Assembly: GCF_049727805.1 (NCBI RefSeq)
Contig: NZ_JBCNYA010000018.1
Span: 1 to 64,000 of the forward strand
DNA from: Frateuria_A sp049727805
Lineage (GTDB): Bacteria; Pseudomonadota; Gammaproteobacteria; Xanthomonadales; Rhodanobacteraceae
DNA: 64,000 nucleotides
Direction of reading: 5' to 3'
The stretch's first letter is position 1; every line of letters starts with the position of its first letter. The translations under genes and the position numbers were made by a program. Below are positions 24,561 to 34,963 of this stretch, piece after piece. The notes under the pieces were generated by a model. That model worked only from the letters and a program-made list of their open reading frames with translations, had not been told where the DNA came from and did no database searches.

Positions 24561-27287
24561 CTAGTGCGCCTGCTCCCAGTTCGCCCCGACGCCCACGTCC
24601 ACCACCAGCGGCACGGCCAGCTCGGCGGCGCCCGACATCCGCTCGGTCACCGCCTGGCGCATGGACTCCACGGCGTCTTCCTGCACCTCGAACACCAGTT
24701 CGTCGTGCACTTGCATCAGCATGTGCGCGTCGGTGCGCTCGCAGAGGTAGGCGCCCATCGCGATCATCGCGCGCTTGATGATGTCCGCCGCGCTGCCCTG
24801 CATCGGCGCGTTGACCGCTGCGCGCTCGGCGCCGGCGCGCAGCGCCTGGTTGCGCGCCTTGAGGTTTTCCAGGTACAGCCGCCGGCCGAAGATGGTCTCG
24901 ACGTAGCCGTCGCGGTGCGCCTGTTCGCGGGTGGCGTCCATGAAGGCGCGCACGCCGGCGAAACGCGAGAAGTAGCGCGCCATGTAGTCGCTGGCCTCGC
25001 CGCGGTCGATGCCGAGCTGCCGCGCCAGGCCGAACGCGCTCATGCCGTACATCAGGCCGAAGTTGATCGCCTTGGCCGCGCGGCGCTGGTTGAGCGTGAT
25101 GTCCTCGGGCGCCACGCCGAACACTTCGGCGGCGGTGGCGCGATGCACGTCGCCGCCGCTCCTGAACGCGCGCAGCAGCGCCTCGTCGCCGGACAGGTGC
25201 GCCATGATGCGCAGCTCGATCTGCGAGTAGTCGGCCGCCATCACCACCCAGCCGGGCGGCGCCACGAAGGCGGCACGGATGCGCCGGCCCTCGTCGGTGC
25301 GCACCGGGATGTTCTGCAGGTTCGGGTCCGACGAGGAGATGCGCCCGGTCGCCACCGACGCCTGGTGGTAGCAGGTGTGCACGCGGCCGGTGCGCGGGTT
25401 GACCATCGAGGCCAATTTATCGGTGTAGGTGGAACGCAGCTTGGCCAGGCCCCGGTAGTCGAGGATCAGCCGCGGCAGCGCGTGGTCGTCGGCAATCGCC
25501 TCCAGCGCCTCCTCGTTGGTCGAGGGCTGGCCCTTGGGCGTCTTCAGCTTGGCGCGCAGGCCCAGCTCGTCGAACAGGATCGACTGCAACTGCTTGGGCG
25601 AGTCCAGGCTGAAATCGCGCCCGGCGTGCGCATAGGCCTGCTGCTGCACTTCCAGCATGCGCTTGCCCAGCTCCTGGCTCTGCCGGCGCAGCTCGTCGAC
25701 GTCGATCAGCACGCCCTTGCGCTCCATGCCGGCCAGGATCGGCACCAGCGGCACCTCGATCTCCTCGTACACGCGCCTGAGCGCCGGCACGCCTGCGAGC
25801 ATCGGCTGGAGCGCCTCGTGCAGGCGCAAGGTGATGTCGGCGTCCTCGGCGGCATAGCGGCAGGCGGTGTCCAGGTCCACCTGCGAGAACGGGATCTGCC
25901 TGGCACCCTTGCCGGCGACCTCTTCGTACTTGATGGTCTGGTAGTTGAGGTAGCGGCTGGCCAGCGAATCCATGTCGTGGCGCGTGGCGGTGGCGTTCCA
26001 CACGTACGAGGCGAGCATCGAATCGTGCTTGAGGCCCTGCACGCCGATGCCGTAGTGCGAGAGCACGTTGATGTCGTACTTGGCGTGCTGGCCGAGCTTG
26101 GGGATCGTCGGATCCTCGAACACCGGCTTGAGCGCGTGCAGCACCTGGTCGCGGTCCAGTTGCCACGGCGCGCCGGGATAGTCGTGCGCGACCGGGATGT
26201 AGCAGGCCCTGCCGGACTCGACCGCGAAGGACAGGCCGATCAGCTCGGCGCGCATGGCGTCGATGTCGCTGGTCTCGGTGTCGAAGGCGATCAGCGGCGC
26301 CTTGCGCAGCTGCGCCAGCCAGTGCTCGAAGCGCTCGGGCGTGGTGACCAGCTCGTACTCGCCCGGCCGCGCGGCGGCCGGCGCGGGGGTGACCGGCGCG
26401 GGGGCGACGGCGGCGACGGGCGCCGGGCCGGGCTCGCCCAGGGTCTCGGCGTCCAGCTCCTTCAGCGCCGCCTTGAACTCGTAGCGGGTGAACAGCTCGC
26501 GCAGCGCGGCGGTGTCGCGCTCGCGCAGGCTGAGGTCGGTCGGGCCCTGCTCCAGTGCCACGTCGGTGCGGATGGTCACCAGCTCGCGCGAGAGCGGCAG
26601 CTTCGGCAGCGCCTCGCGCAGGTATTCGCCGATCTTGCCGCCGACCTTGTCCGCGTTGGCGATCACGCCATCCAGCGAGCCGTATTCGGCCAGCCATTTG
26701 GCCGCCGTTTTCGGGCCGCACTTGGTCACGCCCGGCACGTTGTCGATGCTGTCGCCGGTGAGCGAGAGGAAATCGACGATGCGCTCCGGCGGCACGCCGA
26801 ACTTCTCGGTGACGCCGGCGATGTCCAGCGTGGTGTTGGTCATGGTGTTGACCAGCGTCACGCGCGGATCGACCAGCTGGGCCAGGTCCTTGTCGCCGGT
26901 GGAGATCGTCACGTCGATGCCCTGCACCGCGGCGGCGCGGGCCAGCGTGCCGATCACGTCGTCCGCTTCCACGCCGGGAATGCACAGGATCGGGAAGCCC
27001 AGCGCGCCGACGATCGCCATCATCGGCTCGACCTGCGCGCGCAGGTCGTCGGGCATCGGCGGGCGGTTGGCCTTGTATTCGGTGTAGATGTCGTCGCGGA
27101 AGGTGCGCCCGGGGGCGTCGCAGACGAAGGCCAGGTAGTCCGGCTGCGCCTTCAGCGTCGCGCGCAGCATGTTGACCACGCCGAACAGCGCGCCGGTGGG
27201 CTCGCCGCGCGCGTTGGTCAGCGGCGGCAGCGCATGGAAGGCGCGGTAGAGGTAGGAGGAGCCGTCGATCAGGATGAGCTGTGCCAT
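24561..27287 (-). CDS. polA: DNA polymerase I (908 aa)
   Basis: Repair and Okazaki-fragment polymerase with three domains. The 5'-3' exonuclease is at 1-290 (LIDGSSYLYRAFHALP, GVEADDVIGTLA, STGDKDLAQLV). The 3'-5' exonuclease is at about 325-515 (IAFDTETSDIDAM keeps the Asp/Glu metal ligands, so proofreading looks intact). The polymerase is at 520-908, with motif A DYSQIELRIMAHLSGD, motif B RRAAKAINFGLMYGMSAFG and motif C MQVHDELVFEV. An Ala/Pro-rich linker near 290-315 joins the first two domains. The length is close to the E. coli enzyme. A long open frame on the opposite strand is a GC-rich shadow. Confidence 0.97.
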   Translation of the reverse strand: MAQLILIDGSSYLYRAFHALPPLTNARGEPTGALFGVVNMLRATLKAQPDYLAFVCDAPGRTFRDDIYTEYKANRPPMPDDLRAQVEPMMAIVGALGFPILCIPGVEADDVIGTLARAAAVQGIDVTISTGDKDLAQLVDPRVTLVNTMTNTTLDIAGVTEKFGVPPERIVDFLSLTGDSIDNVPGVTKCGPKTAAKWLAEYGSLDGVIANADKVGGKIGEYLREALPKLPLSRELVTIRTDVALEQGPTDLSLRERDTAALRELFTRYEFKAALKELDAETLGEPGPAPVAAVAPAPVTPAPAAARPGEYELVTTPERFEHWLAQLRKAPLIAFDTETSDIDAMRAELIGLSFAVESGRACYIPVAHDYPGAPWQLDRDQVLHALKPVFEDPTIPKLGQHAKYDINVLSHYGIGVQGLKHDSMLASYVWNATATRHDMDSLASRYLNYQTIKYEEVAGKGARQIPFSQVDLDTACRYAAEDADITLRLHEALQPMLAGVPALRRVYEEIEVPLVPILAGMERKGVLIDVDELRRQSQELGKRMLEVQQQAYAHAGRDFSLDSPKQLQSILFDELGLRAKLKTPKGQPSTNEEALEAIADDHALPRLILDYRGLAKLRSTYTDKLASMVNPRTGRVHTCYHQASVATGRISSSDPNLQNIPVRTDEGRRIRAAFVAPPGWVVMAADYSQIELRIMAHLSGDEALLRAFRSGGDVHRATAAEVFGVAPEDITLNQRRAAKAINFGLMYGMSAFGLARQLGIDRGEASDYMARYFSRFAGVRAFMDATREQAHRDGYVETIFGRRLYLENLKARNQALRAGAERAAVNAPMQGSAADIIKRAMIAMGAYLCERTDAHMLMQVHDELVFEVQEDAVESMRQAVTERMSGAAELAVPLVVDVGVGANWEQAH

Positions 27288-27381
27288 CCGGGCATTCTCG
27301 CATGCGTGCCATGAGGTCGCGGTTCACCGGGCGGCGCCGGGGCCGCTGCTATGCTCGCAGGCCAAACCGCCGGAGCCCGCC

Positions 27382-27849
27382 ATGAAGCTTTCTGCCGCGT
27401 TCGTCCTCGTGCCCGCCCTCCTTGCAGCGCCTGCCTTCGCGCAATCCAGGTCGCCGGCGAACGTGCCGCCGCCGCCGGGCATGAACGATCCGGGCGTCAA
27501 GGCGGCGCCGCAAGCCGCTCCGGCCCAGGCCCCCGCCGCGGCGTCGGCGCCGGCGCAGGAAGGCAGCTCGCTGCAACCGCGCAAGCCCGAGCCGATCCGC
27601 TCGGGCGAGCCGATGCCCGAGGTCAGCGTGCACCAGCAAGGCGAGAACACCGTGCAGGAGTACCGCCGCAACGGCCAGCTCTACATGGTGGTGGTGACGC
27701 CGCCGAGCGGCATCGCGCAGACCTACATGGTCGATCCGAGCGGCCGGCTGGTGGACGAACACGGCCAGAAGCCCGCGCGGCCGGTGATGTACAAGATCCT
27801 GGAGTGGGGCAAGTCCAAGCCCGCGCCGGCATCCACTTCCGGCGACTGA
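27382..27849 (+). CDS. Secreted DUF2782-type protein (155 aa)
   Basis: A clear signal peptide (LSAAFVLVPALLAAPAFAQS) is followed by a Pro/Ala-rich linker (residues 24-65) and a conserved C-terminal block (VSVHQQGENTVQEYRRNG, YMVVVTPPSGIAQTYMVDPSG) of the DUF2782 kind found next to polA in this order. It is probably periplasmic, and its function is unknown. I chose the ATG at MKLSAAF because it begins the signal peptide; the open frame extends upstream into the polA promoter region. It is nine bases from the following transporter gene. Confidence 0.75.
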   Translation: MKLSAAFVLVPALLAAPAFAQSRSPANVPPPPGMNDPGVKAAPQAAPAQAPAAASAPAQEGSSLQPRKPEPIRSGEPMPEVSVHQQGENTVQEYRRNGQLYMVVVTPPSGIAQTYMVDPSGRLVDEHGQKPARPVMYKILEWGKSKPAPASTSGD

Positions 27850-27858
27850 GCGCGCGCC

Positions 27859-28290
27859 ATGGACCTGCGCCAGAGCTGGCTGCTGTTCGCGCTGGGCTCG
27901 GCGTTCTTTGCCGCGCTCACCGCGCTGTTCGGCAAGCTCGGCGTGGCCGGGATCAACTCCAACCTGGCCACCTTCATCCGCACGCTGGTGATCCTCGTGG
28001 TCACCGCGGGCATCCTCAGCCTGCGCGGTGAATGGGCGCGGCCCGCCGGCCTGCCCTGGCACAGCTGGGTGTTCCTGGTGCTGTCAGGCATCGCCACCGG
28101 CCTGTCCTGGCTGTGCTACTACCGCGCGCTGCAGCTCGGGCCCGTCAGCAAGGTAGCGCCGATCGACAAGCTCAGCGTGGCGATCGTGATCGTGCTCGGG
28201 CTGGTGTTCCTCGGCGAGAAGCCGAGCCTGCCGCTGCTGCTGGGCGGCGGCCTGATCGTCGCCGGTGCAGTGGTCATCGCCTTGTCCTGA
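27859..28290 (+). CDS. Single-domain EamA/DMT membrane protein (143 aa)
   Basis: About five transmembrane helices forming one EamA domain, half the size of usual ten-helix DMT exporters. Conserved stretches are FALGSAFFAALTALFGKLG, YYRALQLGPVSKVAPIDKLSV and FLGEKPSLPLLLGGGLI. Single-domain members (COG2510 type) are thought to work as dimers. The substrate is unknown. Its stop codon lies inside a palindrome shared with the convergent GST gene. Confidence 0.82.
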   Translation: MDLRQSWLLFALGSAFFAALTALFGKLGVAGINSNLATFIRTLVILVVTAGILSLRGEWARPAGLPWHSWVFLVLSGIATGLSWLCYYRALQLGPVSKVAPIDKLSVAIVIVLGLVFLGEKPSLPLLLGGGLIVAGAVVIALS

Positions 28291-28316
28291 GGGCGGCGGG
28301 CCGACGCGCCCTCAGG
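28286..28316. terminator. Bidirectional hairpin spanning two convergent stop codons
   Basis: A perfect ten-base-pair stem, CCTGAGGGCG with CGCCCTCAGG around an 11-base loop, contains the TGA stop codons of both the EamA gene and the GST gene. It can fold in either transcript. No U-tract is evident, so intrinsic termination may be partial. Confidence 0.5.
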
Positions 28317-29025
28317 CGGGATCGTCCAGTTCCGGGTAGTGGCGGAAGATGCCGTTCTCGTTGAACGGCAGACGGCGCGGCGAATCGAGGTAGGCGGCGA
28401 TGCGCGGGCGGCGGGCGACTTCGTCGGCCAGTGCACACAGCCGCGGCACGCCCTTGCGCAAGCTGCGCATGGCGTTGGGGAAGGCGTAGTCCAGGCCGGC
28501 CATCAGCTGGAACAGCGAGAGATCCACGTAGGAGTGCTCGCCCAGCGCATGGCGGCCGTCCGAACGCGCCAGCACCTGCTCGAAGTACCTGAGGTATTTG
28601 GGCAGGCGGTGCTTGCGCAGGTCCTCCGCCCGGCGCTTCGCTTCCCGCCGCTGGTCCTCGTAGTACAGGCTGGCGGCGACCGGGTGGTGGCTGTCGTGCA
28701 CTTCGGCGACCAGGTCGGCGATGGTCAGCTGCAGCTGGCTGGCATAGACGCGCCGAGCCTCGCCTTCGGGCACCAGCCGCAGGTGCTGGCCCAGGTAGGC
28801 CAGGATGGCGGCGGTCTGCGCGATCAGCAGGTGGCCGGCGCGCAGGATCGGCGGGGCGAACGGCAGCGCGTCCTCGGTGGCGTCGCCGGCGAGGAAGGGA
28901 TCCATCACCGCGTCGCCGCGATGGCGCGCGACGTCCACGTAATCGGCGCCGGCATCCTCCAGCGCAAGGCGGACGAATTCGCCGCGCCCCTGGATGCCGG
29001 TCCAGTAGTAAAGCTCGTAGGTCAT
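28312..29025 (-). CDS. Glutathione S-transferase family protein (237 aa)
   Basis: Cytosolic GST fold. The N-terminal thioredoxin-like domain (TYELYYWTGIQGRGEFVRLALEDAG) has a Tyr in the position used to activate glutathione and PPILRAGHLLIAQTAAIL for the gamma-glutamyl site. The C-terminal helical domain runs from about 85 (GEHSYVDLSLFQLMAGLDY is the N-capping region). The sequence is closest to the sigma/alpha-like bacterial GSTs. The ATG at MTYELYY was chosen; the upstream frame runs into the divergent gene. Substrate unknown. Confidence 0.85.
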   Translation of the reverse strand: MTYELYYWTGIQGRGEFVRLALEDAGADYVDVARHRGDAVMDPFLAGDATEDALPFAPPILRAGHLLIAQTAAILAYLGQHLRLVPEGEARRVYASQLQLTIADLVAEVHDSHHPVAASLYYEDQRREAKRRAEDLRKHRLPKYLRYFEQVLARSDGRHALGEHSYVDLSLFQLMAGLDYAFPNAMRSLRKGVPRLCALADEVARRPRIAAYLDSPRRLPFNENGIFRHYPELDDPA

Positions 29026-29100
29026 GGCTCGGGCTCCGCGTGACCCGCCAAGCCTCGCAATCGACACCACAAGGCGCCGTGAGGGCGCACAATCGGGGCC

Positions 29101-29388
29101 ATGGACCGACGTGCCCCATTCGAAGCGTCGCTCGCCGACAGCCGTCCACCGGACGGGCTGTCCGACCACCTGCAGGCGTTGTGGTGGTTGCGCCACGGCG
29201 AGCCCGAACGCGCGCACCACCTGGTGCAGTTGCTGGACGATGCCGGGGCCGCCGCTATCCACGCGCACGTGCATCGTCTCGAAGGCGACCTGGACAATGC
29301 CGGCTACTGGTACCGCCGCGCCGGGCTGCCGTTCTGCGAGGAATCGCTCGAGGCCGAATGGCGGCATCTGCTCGAGCGCTTCGTGTAG
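29101..29388 (+). CDS. Conserved hypothetical protein (95 aa)
   Basis: A short, charged cytosolic protein without signal peptide or membrane segment. It contains DHLQALWWLRHGEPERAHHLVQ and DLDNAGYWYRRAGLPF, a helical pattern that looks like a tetratricopeptide-like pair, and ends EWRHLLERFV. It has normal codon use and a clean ATG, and is divergent from the GST gene 75 bases away. I do not recognise a named family, though similar small proteins occur in relatives. Confidence 0.65.
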   Translation: MDRRAPFEASLADSRPPDGLSDHLQALWWLRHGEPERAHHLVQLLDDAGAAAIHAHVHRLEGDLDNAGYWYRRAGLPFCEESLEAEWRHLLERFV

Positions 29389-29404
29389 CGTTCGCGACTC
29401 GCGA

Positions 29405-29448
29405 GCGGGTACGGCTGAAGGCTCGTACCCGCCGCGTGGCTTCAGCCG
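29405..29448. repeat. Composite palindrome between a small gene and purH
   Basis: Two nested inverted repeats overlap: GCGGGTAC with GTACCCGC, and CGGCTGAAG with CTTCAGCCG. Either fold could end transcription from the convergent genes at 29388 and 29492. Confidence 0.5.
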
Positions 29449-29491
29449 CGCGCGAATCCCGATTCCTCTCCCGGGGAAACGGGTCTCCAGC

Positions 29492-31096
29492 TCAGTGGCG
29501 GAAGTGGCGCATGCCGGTGAACACCATCGCCATGTCGTGCTCGTCGGCGGCAGCGATCACTTCGGCGTCGCGCATCGAGCCGCCCGGCTGGATCACCGCG
29601 GCGATGCCGGCTTCGGCGGCGGCGTCGATGCCGTCGCGGAACGGGAAGAACGCATCGCTCGCCATCACCGAGCCGCGCACTTCGAGCTTCTCGTCGGCGG
29701 CCTTGATGCCGGCGATCTTCGCGCTGTAGACGCGGCTCATCTGGCCGGCGCCGATGCCGATGGTCTGGCGGTGCTTCGCGTAGACGATCGCGTTGGACTT
29801 GACGAACTTGGCCACCTTCCAGGCGAAGATCAGATCGTCGATCTGCTCGGGCGTGGGCGCACGCTTGGTGACGACCTTGAGGTCGGCGGCGCCGATCATG
29901 CCGGTGTCGGCGGTTTGGATCAGCAGGCCCGAGCCCACGCGCTTGACGTTCATGCCCGGGTGCGGGGCGCGCAGGTCACCGTCCGCCGGCGGCGGGATTT
30001 CCAGCACGCGCACGTTGCCCTTCTTCGCGAATGCCTTCAGCGCGTCGTCGGCGTAGCCGGGCGCCAGCACCACCTCGACGAACTGCCGCTCGACGATGGC
30101 GCGCGCGGTGGCGCCGTCCACTTCGCGGTTGAACGCGATGATGCCGCCGAAGGCCGAGGTGGGATCGGTCTGGAAGGCCAGGTCGTAGGCCTTGGCCGTC
30201 CCGTCCAGGCTCACCGCGACGCCGCAGGGATTGGCGTGCTTGACGATCACGCAGGCCGGCTTGACGAAGCTGCGCACGCACTCCCATGCCGCGTCGGCGT
30301 CGGCGATGTTGTTGAACGAAAGCTCCTTGCCCTGCAGCTGGCGGAAGCAAGCCAGCGTGCCCGGCGCCGGGTACAGGTCGCGGTAGAACGCGGCCTGCTG
30401 GTGCGGGTTCTCGCCGTAGCGCAGGTCCATCAGCTTGACGAAGCGGCCGTTGGCCTGGCCGCCGAAGGTCTCGTGGCCGGCGATGGCGTCGTGCGCCTCG
30501 TTGAGCTTGAGGGAGGAGAGGTAGTCGCTGATCGCGCCGTCGTAGTCGGACACGCGGTTGAACGCGGCCACCGCGAGCCTGAAGCGGGTGGCGCGCGAGA
30601 GGCCGCCGTCGCGCTCGATCTCGGCGAGCGCGTCTTCATACTGGTCCGGTGCGGTGAGCACCGCCACGTCCGCCCAGTTCTTCGCCGCAGAACGCAGCAT
30701 CGCCGGTCCGCCGATGTCGATGTTCTCGATCGCCTGCTCCAGCGTGCAATCGGGTTTGGCGACGGTCTGCTCGAACGGGTACAGGTTGAGCACCAGCAGG
30801 TCGATCGGCTGGATGCCGAGCTCGGCCATCACTGCATCGTCGGTGCCGCGCCGGCCGAGCAGGCCGCCGTGCACCTTCGGGTGCAGCGTCTTGACGCGGC
30901 CGTCCATGATTTCCGGGAAGCCGGTGAGTTCGCTGACGTCGGTCACCGCGATGCCGGCATCGCGCAGCGCCTTGGCGCTGCCGCCGGTGGAGAGCAACTG
31001 CACGCCGGCGGCGGCGAGGCGCCGGCCGAGATCGATCAGCCCGGTCTTGTCGGAGACGCTGAGCAGGGCGCGGCGGATCGGGGTGACGACAGGCAT
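29492..31096 (-). CDS. purH: Bifunctional AICAR formyltransferase/IMP cyclohydrolase (534 aa)
   Basis: Catalyses the last two steps of IMP synthesis. The N-terminal IMP cyclohydrolase domain (RRALLSVSDKTGLIDLGR, GRVKTLHPKVHGGLLGRR) is followed from about residue 200 by the AICAR transformylase domain (LRYGENPHQQAAFY, VKHANPCGVAVS, SDAFFPFRDGIDAAAEAG). The length is standard. The ATG giving MPVVTPIRR fits family starts better than one ten codons upstream. Fis is encoded just upstream on the same strand, but purH has its own promoter-like region with a perfect TATAAT and a palindrome. Confidence 0.96.
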   Translation of the reverse strand: MPVVTPIRRALLSVSDKTGLIDLGRRLAAAGVQLLSTGGSAKALRDAGIAVTDVSELTGFPEIMDGRVKTLHPKVHGGLLGRRGTDDAVMAELGIQPIDLLVLNLYPFEQTVAKPDCTLEQAIENIDIGGPAMLRSAAKNWADVAVLTAPDQYEDALAEIERDGGLSRATRFRLAVAAFNRVSDYDGAISDYLSSLKLNEAHDAIAGHETFGGQANGRFVKLMDLRYGENPHQQAAFYRDLYPAPGTLACFRQLQGKELSFNNIADADAAWECVRSFVKPACVIVKHANPCGVAVSLDGTAKAYDLAFQTDPTSAFGGIIAFNREVDGATARAIVERQFVEVVLAPGYADDALKAFAKKGNVRVLEIPPPADGDLRAPHPGMNVKRVGSGLLIQTADTGMIGAADLKVVTKRAPTPEQIDDLIFAWKVAKFVKSNAIVYAKHRQTIGIGAGQMSRVYSAKIAGIKAADEKLEVRGSVMASDAFFPFRDGIDAAAEAGIAAVIQPGGSMRDAEVIAAADEHDMAMVFTGMRHFRH

Positions 31097-31125
31097 GGCG
31101 GCTTCCAGGATGGGGGAAGCCGGCA

Positions 31126-31175
31126 ATTATAACCCGAGTGCGAAGCACGCTTGTTTGGACGGCCAGACGTCCAAA
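31126..31175 (-). promoter_or_regulatory. purH promoter and palindromic operator candidate
   Basis: On the minus strand a perfect TATAAT lies at 31131-31126, about 30 bases before the purH start. The expected -35 area is weak. Directly upstream, at 31154-31175, is a palindrome TTTGGACG-N6-CGTCCAAA covering the -35 region, a position fit for a repressor or a class II activator. A closely related palindrome lies upstream of gltB (55926-55943). Confidence 0.55.
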
Positions 31176-31241
31176 GTCCGGTGGCGGGCGGAACCGCCGG
31201 CGTGGTCCGCGCTTGCTGGCGGGGAGGAACGGGCGCCGCGG

Positions 31242-31526
31242 CTACAGCAGGCCGTGCGCGGCCAGCTTCTTGCGCAGCGTGGCGCGGTTGATGCCGAGCA
31301 CGGCGGCGGCGCGGCTCTGGTTGCCATCGTGGAAGGCCAGCACTTCGCGCAGCAACGGGCCTTCGACCTCGCGGATCACCAGCGCGTGCAGGCCCTCGGC
31401 GCATTCGGTATCGCCGATGTCCGCCAGGTAGCGGCGCACGGTACGGCTGACGCACTCGCCCAGCGCGCTCTGCGACGACTGGGGCTCCCTGACGGCCTCG
31501 GTGACAGGCAATCGGACGGCGTTCAC
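31242..31526 (-). CDS. fis: Fis family DNA-binding protein (94 aa)
   Basis: Nucleoid-associated regulator. The C-terminal helix-turn-helix, NQSRAAAVLGINRATLRKKL, is nearly the canonical Fis sequence, and the core (YLADIGDTECAEGLHALVIREVEGPLL) forms the dimer helices. I chose a GTG start (VNAVRLPVTE) because GAGG sits eight bases upstream; the longer frame is not credible. Here fis follows a zinc-ribbon gene and prmA, not dusB as in enterobacteria, an order characteristic of Xanthomonadales. Confidence 0.9.
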   Translation of the reverse strand: MNAVRLPVTEAVREPQSSQSALGECVSRTVRRYLADIGDTECAEGLHALVIREVEGPLLREVLAFHDGNQSRAAAVLGINRATLRKKLAAHGLL

Positions 31527-31686
31527 AGGCACTACCTCACGAGCGACGCAGGCGGCTGCGTGGGCCGCTGCAATGGTTATGGCGAATCTGCGCCGGCGTG
31601 GCGCGCTTGGCATGCAACGAAGTGCATGCGCGAAGGGTCGAGTGTACCGTTGCGCGCCGACAAAATTAAGTGCTTGCGCGTTGGTT

Positions 31687-32460
31687 TCACTCGAAACCGA
31701 ACTCGAACGCCACCGCGCGGTTGCCCGGATCGGCCACCTCGATCAGCAGGGCGGCGCTGGCGCCCGGCGCCAGGCCGGCGCGCAAGGCGGCGTCGTCGTC
31801 GAGGTATTCGGAAGGATGCAGGCGGCGCATCGCCACGCGATGGCCGTCGGCATCGGACAGGGTCAGCGAGACCACCGGGTAGGGCTGCGCGAACGGCGCG
31901 TCGTTGCGCACGGTGGCGCTGATCATCAACGCGCCCGGCACGCTCGGGTGCGCCTGCACGTCGCGCGCGACCAGGTGCAACCGATGCACGTCGCGCACCA
32001 GCGGCAGGCGGCAGCCGAGCGAGGCGCAGGCCTGGCGCAGCCAGGCGCCGATCGCCGGGTCGGCGACCAGCATGTCGCGCTTGGCCCAGGCCACCTGCGC
32101 CGCCAGCAGCAGGGTCAGCAGCGTGCAGGTGGCGACCCAGGGCCAGCGCCGCGGGCGCCGGCGCGGCGCGCGGCGCTCGTGCACGAAGCGCGGGGTGAAG
32201 GCCGGGGCCGCGGGCACCGGTTCGGCGACCGGCACGTCCTCGCGCGGTCGGTAGACCGCCAGTTCGAGCTTGGGCGCCTCCTCCGAGCGGGCGTGCCCCG
32301 GCAGCAACCGGAACGGTTCCGGCGGCAACTGTTCGGCCAGTGTGTCCAGCGCGTCGAACAGGGTCTCGCAATTACCGCAGATCACTGCCCCGCGCGCATG
32401 CGCCAGCACGCTCGCGTCGAGCGAGAAGACCGTGCGGCAGTCGGGGCACTGGGTGTACAT
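31687..32460 (-). CDS. Zinc-ribbon membrane protein, MJ0042/DUF3426 type (257 aa)
   Basis: The N-terminal zinc ribbon has two CXXC knuckles (CPDC near residue 5, CGNC near 28), and a linker follows. A single transmembrane helix is at about 105-123 (WVATCTLLTLLLAAQVAWA), and a periplasmic DUF3426 domain runs from about 130 to the end (LISATVRNDAPFAQPYPVVSLTL). Such proteins are regularly encoded between prmA and fis in this order. Function is unknown; a membrane sensor or assembly role has been guessed from the architecture. Confidence 0.82.
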   Translation of the reverse strand: MYTQCPDCRTVFSLDASVLAHARGAVICGNCETLFDALDTLAEQLPPEPFRLLPGHARSEEAPKLELAVYRPREDVPVAEPVPAAPAFTPRFVHERRAPRRRPRRWPWVATCTLLTLLLAAQVAWAKRDMLVADPAIGAWLRQACASLGCRLPLVRDVHRLHLVARDVQAHPSVPGALMISATVRNDAPFAQPYPVVSLTLSDADGHRVAMRRLHPSEYLDDDAALRAGLAPGASAALLIEVADPGNRAVAFEFGFE

Positions 32461-32593
32461 GCACGCAAGAGTAAAGCGTAAGCCGGCGTTTTGTCGGGCC
32501 GGCGCATGTGCGCGAGTGCACGTTGTCGTGGGTGATCGGGCCGCGGCGGCCGTGCATCGCGGTCGCGCCCAAGCACGCTTCCGCAGGGAAGAC

Positions 32594-33490
32594 TCAGCGA
32601 CGGTAGCCGCTGATGCGCACCCAGTCCTCGCGCGTGTCCACGCGCAGGTCGTCGAACCATTCGCCGTAGCGCGCCAGCAGCTCGTCCTGCTGGCCGGCCA
32701 GGATGCCCGAGATAGCGAACGGCGCGCCACGCTTGCAGGCGGCGGCGAAAGTGGATGCCAGCTCGCCGAGCGGACCGGCCAGGATGTTGGCGACGAACAC
32801 GTCGGCGGGCGAGTCCGGCTCTTCACCCGGCAGGAACACGGCGAGGCGGTCGGCCACGCCATTGCGTGCGGCATTGTCGTTCGAGGCGGTCAGCGCCTGC
32901 GGGTCGTTGTCCACGCCGATCGCACGTGCGGCGCCGAGCTTGAGCGCGGCGATGGCGAGGATGCCCGAGCCGCAGCCGTAGTCGGTCACCTGCCTGCCGG
33001 CCAGGTCCAGCCCGTCGAGCCACTCCAGGCACAGCGCCGTGGTCGGATGGGTGCCGCTGCCGAAAGCCAGGCCGGGATCCAGCCGCACGACCACGATGTC
33101 CTCGCCGGCGGGCGGCTCGATGTTCCATGGATAGATCCACAGCCGCCGGCCGAACGGCATCGGCTTGAACTGGTCCATCCAGGCGCGTTCCCAGTCCTCG
33201 TCGGCGACGTCGCGGAAGGCGAGCTGGTCCGGTTCCAGCCAGGGCAGCAACTCGCCCAGCGCTTCGACCAGGCCGCGGCGGTCGGTGCCCGCTTCGAACA
33301 GCGCGTCGAGCGTGATCGTCGGCCACAGCGGCAGCTCGCCCACGCCCGGCTCGAAGATCGCCTGTTCGTCGGGCGTCTCGGCATCGGCGTCGCGCAGAGT
33401 GATCGAAAGGGCGCCCAGGTCGTCGAGGGCTTCCTCCACGCGCGGCTGCTGCTCGGCGCGGAGGGTGAGGGCGAGTTCAAGCCAGGGCAT
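32594..33490 (-). CDS. prmA: Ribosomal protein L11 methyltransferase (298 aa)
   Basis: SAM-dependent enzyme that trimethylates ribosomal protein L11. The N-terminal substrate-binding domain (1-110) ends in DWERAWMDQFKPMPFG. The catalytic domain carries LDPGLAFGSGTHPTT, the SAM loop VTDYGCGSGILAIAALKLGA and FVANILAGPL, all diagnostic for PrmA. The length matches the family. It lies in the conserved order accC-prmA-zinc ribbon-fis. Confidence 0.95.
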   Translation of the reverse strand: MPWLELALTLRAEQQPRVEEALDDLGALSITLRDADAETPDEQAIFEPGVGELPLWPTITLDALFEAGTDRRGLVEALGELLPWLEPDQLAFRDVADEDWERAWMDQFKPMPFGRRLWIYPWNIEPPAGEDIVVVRLDPGLAFGSGTHPTTALCLEWLDGLDLAGRQVTDYGCGSGILAIAALKLGAARAIGVDNDPQALTASNDNAARNGVADRLAVFLPGEEPDSPADVFVANILAGPLGELASTFAAACKRGAPFAISGILAGQQDELLARYGEWFDDLRVDTREDWVRISGYRR

Positions 33491-33577
33491 AGCGTCCGGT
33501 CATGGGTTCAACGTAACCACCCGCTCGCGCCGGCATCGCCGCGAGCGGGCTTGCGCAGGTACGCGCGCGGCGGGCAA

Positions 33578-34945
<1,368 letters not shown>

Positions 34946-34963
34946 GGGAAGGGCTCCAAGGAG

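Noticed and set aside
24564..27314. A 916-codon open frame on the plus strand opposite polA
   Set aside because: It mirrors polA exactly, has Arg/His/Val-rich low-information sequence and no domain. High GC makes such antisense frames common.
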